From an uncultured Eubacteriales bacterium (lineage in GTDB: Bacteria; Bacillota; Clostridia; Christensenellales; Aristaeellaceae), in the NCBI GenBank assembly GCA_900548145.1, contig URJB01000008.1, positions 1-64,000 on the forward strand: a stretch of DNA of 64,000 nucleotides, given 5' to 3'. A program made the translations under genes and the position numbers. The notes below the pieces were generated by a model that was not told the DNA's origin, did not search any database, and worked only from the letters and a program-made list of their open reading frames with translations. Shown in pieces: positions 33,045 through 40,419 of the stretch (the first letter of the stretch is position 1; every line of letters starts with the position of its first letter).

Positions 33045-33423
33045 AGAGAGCTCCTTTTCCGCCGCCCGCATCTCTGCGGGCTGACCTTATCATAGCAGAA
33101 TGAATGCCTCCGCGCCATGGCTACCTTTGGGGAATGCTGTCGGATAGCCCCATAAGCGTTCGCCAACTTTCGCGGAGGGGAATATACCTGTCCAGTATAC
33201 CACAGACGAGGGGGATTGCCTAGAAAGACCGCAGGAGATTTTACAACGAAAAAAGACGCGTTTCTTTTTTACAAGTATAAACCGTCTGTGACAAACCTCT
33301 TACGAATACTGCGTTTTCGTATTGTTTTAGCGGAAAACTGTCATACTTTGCTTAGAAATCCTCCATTGACGCGGAGCAGGAAAGCAACGTAAACTAAAGC
33401 TAGAAAAGGTGGGGGTGATTCTT
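33045..33423. other. AT-rich divergent intergenic region
   Basis: A comparatively AT-rich 379-bp gap between divergent radA and the phosphoesterase gene. A weak -10-like TATGAT element on the minus strand lies at about 33088-33093. A plus-strand promoter candidate TTGACG (33366-33371), 18-bp spacer, TAAACT (33390-33395) precedes the phosphoesterase gene. No gene was recognised. Confidence 0.45.
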
Positions 33424-34506
33424 TTGGCAAGACGTAAAAACGAGTATCTGTTCGCACCGCAGCGGGAAAAATGCTCGCATCTGGGGGCGTGGCTGGTCGT
33501 TCTGGCGCTGCTTGCCGCACTGGCCGCCACCGTCTGGCTGACCAACCGGGGCGTGAACCAGAAGCTGTCGCTGGAGACGGAGAAGGTTCACGTCATGGGA
33601 CTGGACAAGACCTTCGAGGGCTTTACTGTTCTGCACATCAGCGACCTGCACGGTTCCGGACTGGCGGATGATCTGAGCCAATGGAAATCCCTGCTGAACG
33701 GGAAGAATTATCATGCCGTGGTATTAAGCGGCGATATGGTGGGCAAGGACGGCGACGACGAACCCCTGCTGACGCTGATCCACAACCTGAATACCCTGCG
33801 GGAGGGCGTACCCATTTACTTTATCGCCGGGGACGAGGACCCGGAGCCGGTGCTTTCCACCGCCCGGGGAACGCCGAAGGTGCTGGCGGGCTGGGTGGAG
33901 GCCGCGCAGAAGGCGGGGGCGATCTACCTGGACGCGCCGGTCTCCCAGACCGTGGGCAAAAAGACGGTGTGGTTCTCCCCGGAATACCTGTACGACGTGG
34001 ACGTGGACGGCCTGATCGGCGCACTGACCAGCCAGCAGCAGAGCATGGAAGCGCAGGGCACCCAGTATGAGGCCGAGGGCGGCGCAGCGTACCGGGCGCT
34101 GGGCTACCGCATCGAGGCCTACCAGCGCACTCAGCAGGCGCTCAAGGAAATGACGGACACAGACCTGCAGATCGCGGTGAACCACGTGCCCATGGAGACC
34201 TCCTATATCCGGGAAAGTATCGAATGGGCCGACCAGGAGAAAATCTTCAATTTTCGGAATATTTCGCTGCTGCTGTGCGGCCATTACTGCGGCGGCCAGT
34301 GGCGGCTGCCCGGCGGAGGGGCCATCTATGTGCCAGAAAAGGGCTGGTTCCCCTCGGACGACGGTATTCGCGGGATGCAGCGGATCAACAGCCTGAATCA
34401 GTATATTTCCCCGGGCATCGGGGCCAGCGATGATTACCCCATGAAGGGGCGGCTGTTCAATAAGCCGACGGTTACGCTGATCACCTTCACCGCCCGGCTG
34501 CAGTAG
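33424..34506 (+). CDS. Membrane-anchored metallophosphoesterase with altered active-site motifs
   Basis: 360 aa. TTG at 33424 is chosen because GGGGGTGAT (33411-33419) forms a near-perfect ribosome site just upstream; GTG at 33409 overlaps that site. An N-terminal transmembrane anchor (about 20-42) precedes a calcineurin-like domain. Metal motif 1 is intact (HISDLHG). Motif 2 reads LSGDMVGKDGD. Motif 3, normally GNHD/E, reads GDED, and the final GHTHGGQ reads GHYCGGQ. Several metal ligands are therefore replaced, so catalysis may differ or be lost. Extracytoplasmic location is likely. Substrate unknown. Confidence 0.8.
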   Translation: MARRKNEYLFAPQREKCSHLGAWLVVLALLAALAATVWLTNRGVNQKLSLETEKVHVMGLDKTFEGFTVLHISDLHGSGLADDLSQWKSLLNGKNYHAVVLSGDMVGKDGDDEPLLTLIHNLNTLREGVPIYFIAGDEDPEPVLSTARGTPKVLAGWVEAAQKAGAIYLDAPVSQTVGKKTVWFSPEYLYDVDVDGLIGALTSQQQSMEAQGTQYEAEGGAAYRALGYRIEAYQRTQQALKEMTDTDLQIAVNHVPMETSYIRESIEWADQEKIFNFRNISLLLCGHYCGGQWRLPGGGAIYVPEKGWFPSDDGIRGMQRINSLNQYISPGIGASDDYPMKGRLFNKPTVTLITFTARLQ

Positions 34507-34521
34507 AAAAATGACCAACGA

Positions 34522-34556
34522 AAAGGGCCGTTCCCGGAAAAGGGGAACGGCCCTTT
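34522..34556. terminator. Terminator hairpin 1 after the phosphoesterase gene
   Basis: AAAGGGCCGTTCCC (34522-34535) pairs with GGGAACGGCCCTT (34543-34556). It ends the phosphoesterase transcript. A sequence-related hairpin lies 140 bp further on, at 34662-34697. Confidence 0.8.
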
Positions 34557-34661
34557 GAACTTGCCAAAACCTTCGGTGCTGTTTGCGAAGGCGCAGCCTT
34601 TATGGGTCCATTTGCCGACCGCAGGTCAACCAGCGCAGTCAGAAGGACTTTTGCCATTCTG

Positions 34662-34697
34662 AAAGGGCCATTCCCGAAAAAAAGGGGAATGGCCTTT
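34662..34697. terminator. Terminator-like hairpin 2, related to the first
   Basis: AAAGGGCCATTCCC (34662-34675) pairs with GGGGAATGGCCTTT (34684-34697). Compared with hairpin 1, a C-G pair has become an A-T pair with the compensating change on the other arm. The 100 bp between them and the 136 bp after (to mnmA) show no credible gene. Confidence 0.7.
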
Positions 34698-34833
34698 CTA
34701 ATAGGCTGAAATTCTCTCATAAGCCGCAGCACAGCAGGACTCCCCATCGACCGCCGCTGGCCGAAACAACAAATGGAAAATTTGTCGCAGCCTGTGAACC
34801 GTAAAGGTCAACACGGCTTTTGGGGAAAGGCGT

Positions 34834-35925
34834 TTATTTCCACGCTTCTTCCGCAATGCCGCCGCCAAGGCACACGTCGCCCTGATACAGTACCACGCTC
34901 TGCCCCGGCGTAACGGCCCGCTGAAGCTCGTCCGCCTCGATCAGCAGCTCGTCGTCCTTACGGGTGACGGTGACGGCCTGATCGGCCTGACGGTAGCGGA
35001 ACCGGGCGGTGCAGCGGCAGCTTTCGCCCTCGGCCATGGGGGCACTTTCGGCGATCCACGTGGCCTGCGAAGCCCGCACATAGCGGCTGTACAGCCGGGG
35101 ACTGTCCTCGCCCTGAGAAACCAGCAGCACGTTGTGTTCCAAATCCTTGCCGATGACGAACCAGCTGCGCCCGTCGCCCCGGCCGCCGATGCCCAGTCCC
35201 CGGCGCTGCCCCAACGTGTAGTAGGCAAGGCCGATGTGCTCGCCGACCTTTTCGCCCTCTTCCGTCCGCATATCGCCGGGCTGCATGGGCAGAAAGCCTT
35301 GCAAAAACTGCCGGAAATTCCGTTCGCCGATAAAGCACACGCCGGTGGAGTCCTTCTTGGAGGCCACTGGCAGACCGTTCTGCCGGGCGATCTCCCGCAC
35401 CTGCGCCTTGGTCATGCCGCCCACGGGAAAGAGGGACTTGGCCAGCTGGGCCTCCTTGAGCATATAAAGGAAGTAGCTCTGATCCTTATTGGGGTCGTCG
35501 CCCTTGAGCAGTACGGGATGCCCGTCCCGCACCTCCGAGCGGACGAAGTGGCCGGTAGCCATCTTTTCCGCGCCCAGCTTCATAGCATAATCCAGAAAGG
35601 CCTTGAACTTGATCTCCCGGTTGCACAAAACGTCCGGGTTGGGGGTGCGGCCCTTGCGGTACTCGTCCAGAAAATAGGAAAACACCCGGTCATAGTACTC
35701 CTTGGCAAAATTGACGGAGTAGTAGGGAATATCGATCTTGTCGCAGACCGCCTGCACGTCTTCCCAATCCTCGGCGGCGGTGCAGGTGCCGTTTTCATCC
35801 TTCTCCTCCCAGTTTTTCATGAAAACGCCCACCACGTCGTAGCCCTGCTGCTTCAGCAACAACGCCGCCACAGAGCTGTCTACGCCGCCGGACATGCCGA
35901 TGACAATTCTTTCCACGTTGGTCAC
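34834..35925 (-). CDS. mnmA: tRNA-specific 2-thiouridylase MnmA
   Basis: 363 aa, GTG start at 35925 (ACAGGAGGC upstream) overlapping the stop of the HAD-kinase gene. PP-loop GMSGGVDSSVAA (residues 10-21) and the catalytic cysteines in NPDVLCNREIKF (about 105) and TGVCFIGERNF (about 205) are present. MnmA adds the 2-thio group to U34 of Lys, Glu and Gln tRNAs. Full length. A cysteine desulfurase partner is not in the window. Confidence 0.96.
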   Translation of the reverse strand: MTNVERIVIGMSGGVDSSVAALLLKQQGYDVVGVFMKNWEEKDENGTCTAAEDWEDVQAVCDKIDIPYYSVNFAKEYYDRVFSYFLDEYRKGRTPNPDVLCNREIKFKAFLDYAMKLGAEKMATGHFVRSEVRDGHPVLLKGDDPNKDQSYFLYMLKEAQLAKSLFPVGGMTKAQVREIARQNGLPVASKKDSTGVCFIGERNFRQFLQGFLPMQPGDMRTEEGEKVGEHIGLAYYTLGQRRGLGIGGRGDGRSWFVIGKDLEHNVLLVSQGEDSPRLYSRYVRASQATWIAESAPMAEGESCRCTARFRYRQADQAVTVTRKDDELLIEADELQRAVTPGQSVVLYQGDVCLGGGIAEEAWK

Positions 35926-37220
35926 GCCTCCTGTTCACAGTCCGGCTCCAGCCGCTTCAGCACCTGCTGCAGCACCTGCCGGGCGATCTCCTCCACCGGC
36001 TGGTCGCCGTTAACGACGATAAAGCGCTGCCGGTCCCTGTTGATCAATTCTTCGTAGGCGGCCTGCACCCGCCCGTGAAACGCACCGCTTTCCATCTCCA
36101 GCCGGTCGGGTCGGGAGGCACTCAGACGGCGGTTCATCGCCGTGGTATGGTCGATGGCCAGATAAACGGTCGCGTCCGGCAGCATACCGTCCACTGCCGG
36201 TTCATTGATCTGCCGGATCATATCCACGCCCATGGCCCGTCCGCCGCCCTGATAGGCCACGGAGCTGTCCACAAAGCGGTCGCTGAGCACTACCTTGCCC
36301 GCTTCCACGGCGGGGCGAATGACCTGATGCACGTGCTGGGCACGGGAAGCGGCGTACAGCAGTGCCTCGCAGGTGCCGCACATTTCGGCGTTTTCCGTAT
36401 CCAGAATGATCTGGCGGATCTTTTCGCTGATGGGGCAGCCGCCTGGCTCCCGAGTGCGCACCAGATCGAATCCTAGCTGCCGCAGACTCTGTTCCAGCAG
36501 GTTGGCCTGTGTGGTCTTGCCGCAGCCGTCAGGGCCCTCCATGGACAGGAAGAAGCCCCGTGGCACGGCAGCGCCCGGACAGAGCAGCTCCCGCAGCTCG
36601 TCCGCGTCGCTGACCAGCAGCGTGGCCCCGGCGTTTTGCAGTTCTTCCACGCTGCCGCAGCCGTAGACCGCGCCGACGCCGTCCACCCCGGCAGCCTTGG
36701 CGCCTTCCATATCGTACAGCCGGTCGCCCACCATGGCGGCGCGCTCGTAATGCTCCGGCAGCGCCCGGCGGATCATTTCCGGCTTGCCCAGCTTGGCGTG
36801 GCTGTCCGTTTCGCCGATGACCCGGTCGAAATAGTGCCGGAGGCCGTAATGGCGCAGGATGCGTTCGCACAGATCACGGGGCTTGGAAGAAGCCAGAGCC
36901 ACATAAATGCCGTTTTCCTTCAGGACGCGGAGCATCGTGCGGATGCCTGGATAAACGGAATAGCGGTACATGCCCTCCGAACGGAAAATATGGGCGTAGC
37001 GGTCAGCGGCTTCGTCCAGCCGTTCCGAAGGCACGTTCAGCAGGTCGTGAAAGGAATAACGCAGGGGCGGCCCCACCACCTGCCGCAGCTGAGCACCCTG
37101 CGGAATTTTCAGCCCCATTTCCTTCATGGCTTTGACCACCGAGGAAACGATGCCTTCCTCCGCGTCAAACAGCGTGCCGTCCAGATCGAAAACCACCGCG
37201 TCGTAAGGAAAATGACCCAT
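35922..37220 (-). CDS. tmk: HAD-family phosphatase fused to thymidylate kinase
   Basis: 432 aa in one uninterrupted frame. ATG at 37220 is preferred (GAGAAGGGG upstream); an extension to 37331 crosses a terminator. Residues 7-215 are a HAD hydrolase of the Gph/PGP type: D12 and D14 (FDLDGT), SSKP at 111-114, K146 and GDRLYD 165-170 are all present. Residues 222-432 are a complete thymidylate kinase: P-loop EGPDGCGKTTQ, REPGG, SDRFVDSSVAYQG and a LID-like RPDRLEM. Tmk makes dTDP from dTMP. The fusion may couple removal of a nucleotide or phosphate by-product to dTMP metabolism, but that is inference. It overlaps mnmA by GTGA. Confidence 0.9.
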   Translation of the reverse strand: MGHFPYDAVVFDLDGTLFDAEEGIVSSVVKAMKEMGLKIPQGAQLRQVVGPPLRYSFHDLLNVPSERLDEAADRYAHIFRSEGMYRYSVYPGIRTMLRVLKENGIYVALASSKPRDLCERILRHYGLRHYFDRVIGETDSHAKLGKPEMIRRALPEHYERAAMVGDRLYDMEGAKAAGVDGVGAVYGCGSVEELQNAGATLLVSDADELRELLCPGAAVPRGFFLSMEGPDGCGKTTQANLLEQSLRQLGFDLVRTREPGGCPISEKIRQIILDTENAEMCGTCEALLYAASRAQHVHQVIRPAVEAGKVVLSDRFVDSSVAYQGGGRAMGVDMIRQINEPAVDGMLPDATVYLAIDHTTAMNRRLSASRPDRLEMESGAFHGRVQAAYEELINRDRQRFIVVNGDQPVEEIARQVLQQVLKRLEPDCEQEA

Positions 37221-37256
37221 GCCGGTTTCGCCCCTTCTCCCTTGAACTAAAAAATG

Positions 37257-37287
37257 AAAAACAGGCCGTATGGAATCATACGACCTG
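37257..37287 (-). terminator. Terminator between gin and the HAD-tmk gene
   Basis: On the minus strand the hairpin CAGGTCGTATG / CATACGGCCTG is followed by TTTTTC. It should end the gin transcript, so the HAD-tmk gene probably depends on read-through or an internal promoter. Confidence 0.8.
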
Positions 37288-37350
37288 CAAAGCATAACAA
37301 AAAACCGAAAAACTTTCAATAGAGGCGGCAAAAGAGAAAACAGTCGCCGC

Positions 37351-37542
37351 CTAGAACCCGCAGATACGCTCCCGGTACAGCCGGTTCAGACGGAGCCGAA
37401 CCGGGCGGGGAATAGGCGTGGTTTCCGGGTGAAGGAGCTTCCTTTCACAGGGAAAACAGATCAGGCAGCCCATCACGTGGAGCCCCGTCGGATATTCCCG
37501 GCCGCAAAGGAGGCAGCGCTGCGGTTGGTATGGACTCATCAT
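37351..37542 (-). CDS. csfB: Sigma-G inhibitor Gin (CsfB) family protein
   Basis: 63 aa zinc-finger protein with CLLCG near the start and CLICFPCE about 20 residues later, the spacing and flanking residues of Gin/CsfB. Gin blocks sigma-G (and in some bacteria sigma-E) at the wrong stage of sporulation. In Bacillus csfB also sits near tmk, so the position supports the call. GGAAAGGA precedes 37542. Its presence suggests that this lineage forms or once formed spores. Confidence 0.82.
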   Translation of the reverse strand: MMSPYQPQRCLLCGREYPTGLHVMGCLICFPCERKLLHPETTPIPRPVRLRLNRLYRERICGF

Positions 37543-37637
37543 TTTTCATTCCTTTCCTGCTTTTTCCATTCTTTTTTCGGACGCAGGAAACAGGATGCCC
37601 CAAAGGAGGAAAAATGATGCGCTGAAATATAGAAAAA

Positions 37638-38282
37638 TTATTCGGCGCTGCCGCCGCGCAGATTGTCGATCAGCCATTGCAGCAGCTGGATGGCTTCTTC
37701 TTCGTTTTCGCCGGCTACGCTCACGCCCAGACAGAAATCGTCGCAGATCAGGCCGTATTCCTGCAGCCCCGGCAGCTGGCTGGCCGGGATGCCGTAGAGG
37801 ATCTTTTTGCCCGTATCCTGATTGATGACATAGCCCGCGCTCAGATCCATGCCGTCTACGTTCAGCGTGCCGTTTTCAATATAGGGGGTCAGCTCCGCAA
37901 AGCCCTCGCTCTGGGCGAGCTGGCTGAAATATTCGCTGTCCAGCATGAAAAGGTCGCCCTCGCCCGCGCTGACCCACACCATCAGCTGCATAGAGCCGTA
38001 GGTCTGATCCAGCATTACTGTGCGGAATTCCACTTCCTCCAGATCGGAGAAAAGGCTCTGGTGCAAGTCGTCCATCAGGCTGTCGATATTTTTTTCGCCG
38101 TCCAGCTGATAACCGCCGTAGTACCATTCCAGCCGCTGGTCGTTGGGGCTGCGGTAACGGGTGGTGGTGTAGAGCAGGTTCCAGCCGAAGATCGCCAGAC
38201 AGATCAGCAGCACGTACTGCCACCATGCATAGGCAAAGTGATTGCGGATTCTTTCTTTCGTGATCGGGAAGGTCAGTTTCAT
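37638..38282 (-). CDS. Membrane-anchored protein of unknown function
   Basis: 214 aa. ATG at 38282 is chosen (AAAGGAGCCC upstream); residues 1-17 of the longer frame have no ribosome site. A short basic N-terminus is followed by one transmembrane helix (about 18-36), then an extracytoplasmic-like acidic domain rich in Tyr, Trp and Asp with no recognised motif. Possibly a substrate-binding or sensor domain. It is preceded by a 200-bp gap and lies before gin on the same strand. Confidence 0.65.
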   Translation of the reverse strand: MKLTFPITKERIRNHFAYAWWQYVLLICLAIFGWNLLYTTTRYRSPNDQRLEWYYGGYQLDGEKNIDSLMDDLHQSLFSDLEEVEFRTVMLDQTYGSMQLMVWVSAGEGDLFMLDSEYFSQLAQSEGFAELTPYIENGTLNVDGMDLSAGYVINQDTGKKILYGIPASQLPGLQEYGLICDDFCLGVSVAGENEEEAIQLLQWLIDNLRGGSAE

Positions 38283-38489
38283 CAAAAGGGGCTCCTTTCG
38301 GAAAAAATCAAGGGCCCGGAGGAACTCATCCATTCGCGCCCGCTAAGTCCGTATCATTTTTTCTTTCGCCCCGAAGGGAGCCTTTTCCTTCTGTGTGGGA
38401 AGATTTGGGAGAAATTTGTAACATGGGGGAGGGGAGGGAAAAATGTTACAGAAAAGAGCCGCCCCGAAGGACGGCCCTTTTCCATTGGA

Positions 38490-39105
38490 TCAGCTCCGGG
38501 ATTTCCGGGACGCTGCCAGCGTCAAAAGTGCGCCAAGGCTGAGGAACAGCAGCGCGATCACCGTATACAGCCCAAAGGAATCGCCAGTCTTGGGCGGTAC
38601 GATTTCAGCCGTGTCCGGCTGCTTGGTCCTGGTATTGGTGATAATGGTATGGTCCCCAGCCGTGACGTAGCTGGCTTCGTACGCTTCGGGAACCAGTTCT
38701 TTTACGGTGTAGGTTTTCGACTGACCGAACTGAAGCGGCGCTTCTCCCTGATAGGGTTGGAACCCTTCCTCCACCGCCGGCTTCGAAAGTGGAATTGCCG
38801 GCAAGCCGACCGGTCAGCTCGCTGGCCGCGGCCGACGGCCCGTGATAGTAGTCCTGCTGATATATGCCGTCTTTGACCATATCGCCAAACAAATAGCCCA
38901 CCGCGCCGGGAGCCTGCTGCACTTTCAGTGTGCCCTTATGATAGAAGGTATCGAAGTTGTTGCTGGAACCCGGCTTCTTTACCAGACCGGTCAGGCCGCC
39001 CACGTACAGCCCTTTTTCCAGATGGCTGCATTTTTCAATGGTAATGTCGGCGATGCAATAAGAATTGGTCGTCTGAGCGACCGTATTCGTAACCGAAGTG
39101 CCCAT
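38490..39105 (-). pseudogene. Broken LPXTG-type surface protein gene
   Basis: Two minus-strand frames make one coding trace. The upstream part (about 38800-39105) has a GLUG-like LYVGGLTGLV and other beta-repeat features. The downstream part (38490-38804) has a CnaB-like end (TYTVKELVPEAYEA), then PPKTGDSFG, a hydrophobic helix and the basic tail SRKSRS: a sortase signal of the LPXTG type. The frame is broken around 38760-38800, where no homopolymer is visible. The 5' end is missing beyond 39140. It is a remnant of a much larger wall-anchored protein. No sortase gene is in the window. Confidence 0.72.
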
Positions 39106-39211
39106 GTCGCCGCTGCCCGTTCCGCCGGTTCATCCGCCGACGACCAATCTTAGTAACTTTTTTGGGAGCAAAAAAGGGGCCGGTCGGCCTGAGTTGGCTT
39201 TTGATAACCCA

Positions 39212-39244
39212 AAAACGTCCTGCGGCAATGCCGCAGGACGTTTT
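39212..39244. terminator. Bidirectional terminator
   Basis: Perfect inverted repeat AAAACGTCCTGCGG (39212-39225) and its complement (39231-39244) with a five-base loop; it has A-run and T-run flanks, so it can stop the small-protein gene on the minus strand and read-through from the other side. Confidence 0.9.
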
Positions 39245-39258
39245 CCATGAGCTGTGTA

Positions 39259-39570
39259 TTATTCTTCTTCGTCTTTCTTTTCTTCGCTTTCGTTTTCCGT
39301 GCCGGTGAAGGAATTGACCGCACCCTTGACGTTGGCGGCGGCGCTGTTCACCACATCCTGAAAGCTGCCGGAAAATTCAGCGGCGTTGCGCTCGATGGAG
39401 AAGCGGTAGCCCAGCACCAGCGCCACCACCAGACCGATCACGGCCAGCCACGGCGCGGAGCAGACTGCGATAATGGAGAAGATCAGCGACAGGTTCAGAA
39501 TGGGGGTGTCGTCTTTTTGAACCTTGACCCGGGTACGGTAAAGAACGGAAAAAACATTGTTGGCTTTCAT
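39259..39570 (-). CDS. Small membrane protein, DUF4342-like
   Basis: 103 aa. ATG at 39570 follows GGAGG by about 11 bp; the TTG at 39591 overlaps that site and is not used. Two closely spaced hydrophobic helices form about residues 30-60 with a central AVIGLVVALVLGYRFSIER, similar to DUF4342 proteins. The tail is very acidic (EEKKDEEE). Function unknown; related proteins are often linked with stress or envelope. Terminator at 39212-39244. Confidence 0.65.
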   Translation of the reverse strand: MKANNVFSVLYRTRVKVQKDDTPILNLSLIFSIIAVCSAPWLAVIGLVVALVLGYRFSIERNAAEFSGSFQDVVNSAAANVKGAVNSFTGTENESEEKKDEEE

Positions 39571-39726
39571 ATCAGGTATATCCTCCTTCAAACAAATCCA
39601 GCGTCAGGTCGTTTTCCTGTTGACGAAAGATATCATACCACGCCGCGCCGCCCGGTGCTTGAGGAAGCCCTGCAAAACCGATGAGAATTGGATGAGAAAC
39701 CCTCTAAAACTTCTTTGGGAATTTCT

Positions 39727-40182
39727 TCAGGGAAGAATGGTGACGGTCTCGATGTCCTGCCAGCGCTCAAACAGCCGGGCCATGTCCGCTGACTCCAGCG
39801 CGATGCAGCCCTGCGTCCAGTCGGAAGCCGTGCCGCCCTCGTGCAGGTAGATTTCTCCGCCCAGCGCCGTGCCCCACGGCGGGCGCACCCGGTTTGCCCA
39901 TGCCCGGCGCACGGCGTCAAGCGCTCCTTCGTCGATCCTTCCCGCCGCGAAGCCCCGGGCCGCGTCCTCCGGGGAGGGATAGCTCAGGCCCAGACTTTTG
40001 CCGTATTTGCCCGCTTCTTTTATAAGGCAGATGTAGTACGTCCCCTCCGGCGTGCGTCCGTCGCCCTCCCGCTCCTTGGGGCCGACAGGCTCACGGCCCA
40101 GCGCTATGGGGCAGCGCAGCAGGACGCGGCCTTCCTGCCGCGATTCCAGCATTCTTCGGGCTTTCCAGATCAGCACTTCCAT
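39727..40182 (-). CDS. L,D-transpeptidase (YkuD) catalytic domain protein, no signal peptide
   Basis: 151 aa. ATG at 40182 with GGAGG 8 bp upstream; an ORF extending to 41622 is antisense to another gene and rejected. The catalytic segment HEGGTASDWTQGCIALESADM (broken across positions 117-137) has His and the TQGC cysteine of YkuD enzymes, which cross-link peptidoglycan by 3-3 bonds or anchor proteins to it. The protein has neither signal peptide nor transmembrane helix, unlike most wall enzymes. It may be exported unusually, act on cytosolic precursors, or be a divergent family branch. Confidence 0.78.
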   Translation of the reverse strand: MEVLIWKARRMLESRQEGRVLLRCPIALGREPVGPKEREGDGRTPEGTYYICLIKEAGKYGKSLGLSYPSPEDAARGFAAGRIDEGALDAVRRAWANRVRPPWGTALGGEIYLHEGGTASDWTQGCIALESADMARLFERWQDIETVTILP

Positions 40183-40292
40183 CCTTCGTTCCTCCATAAG
40201 GCGGGATTTGACGCGTCCCGTTGAATCATATCGCTGCCAGATGTACAACCTGTGAATAGACTGTAACATTCTTCCTTTCAAAGGTAAAACCC

Positions 40293-40321
40293 TTGCGAAA
40301 TGAAGAAAGCTGTGCGATAAT
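40293..40321 (+). promoter_or_regulatory. SigA promoter of the parvulin gene
   Basis: -35 TTGCGA (40293-40298), 17-bp spacer, -10 GATAAT (40316-40321), about 100 bp upstream of the start codon. The leader between the promoter and the gene shows no obvious regulatory fold. Confidence 0.7.
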
Positions 40322-40419
40322 GAAACCCGAAATGGGAAAGATTCGCCGCTGAAAATCTTTAGCATCACACGCGGAAGGGTTCGCGGCACCATTTTCCCGA
40401 AGGAAAGGATTGTGCTTTC

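Noticed and set aside
33200..33300. Possible small hairpin with A-run and T-run around 33246-33276
   Set aside because: Stem too short and AT-rich to call a terminator or an RNA gene with confidence.
34583..34804. 73-codon open frame in the hairpin gap
   Set aside because: It passes through both terminator hairpins and has no ribosome site or recognisable motif.
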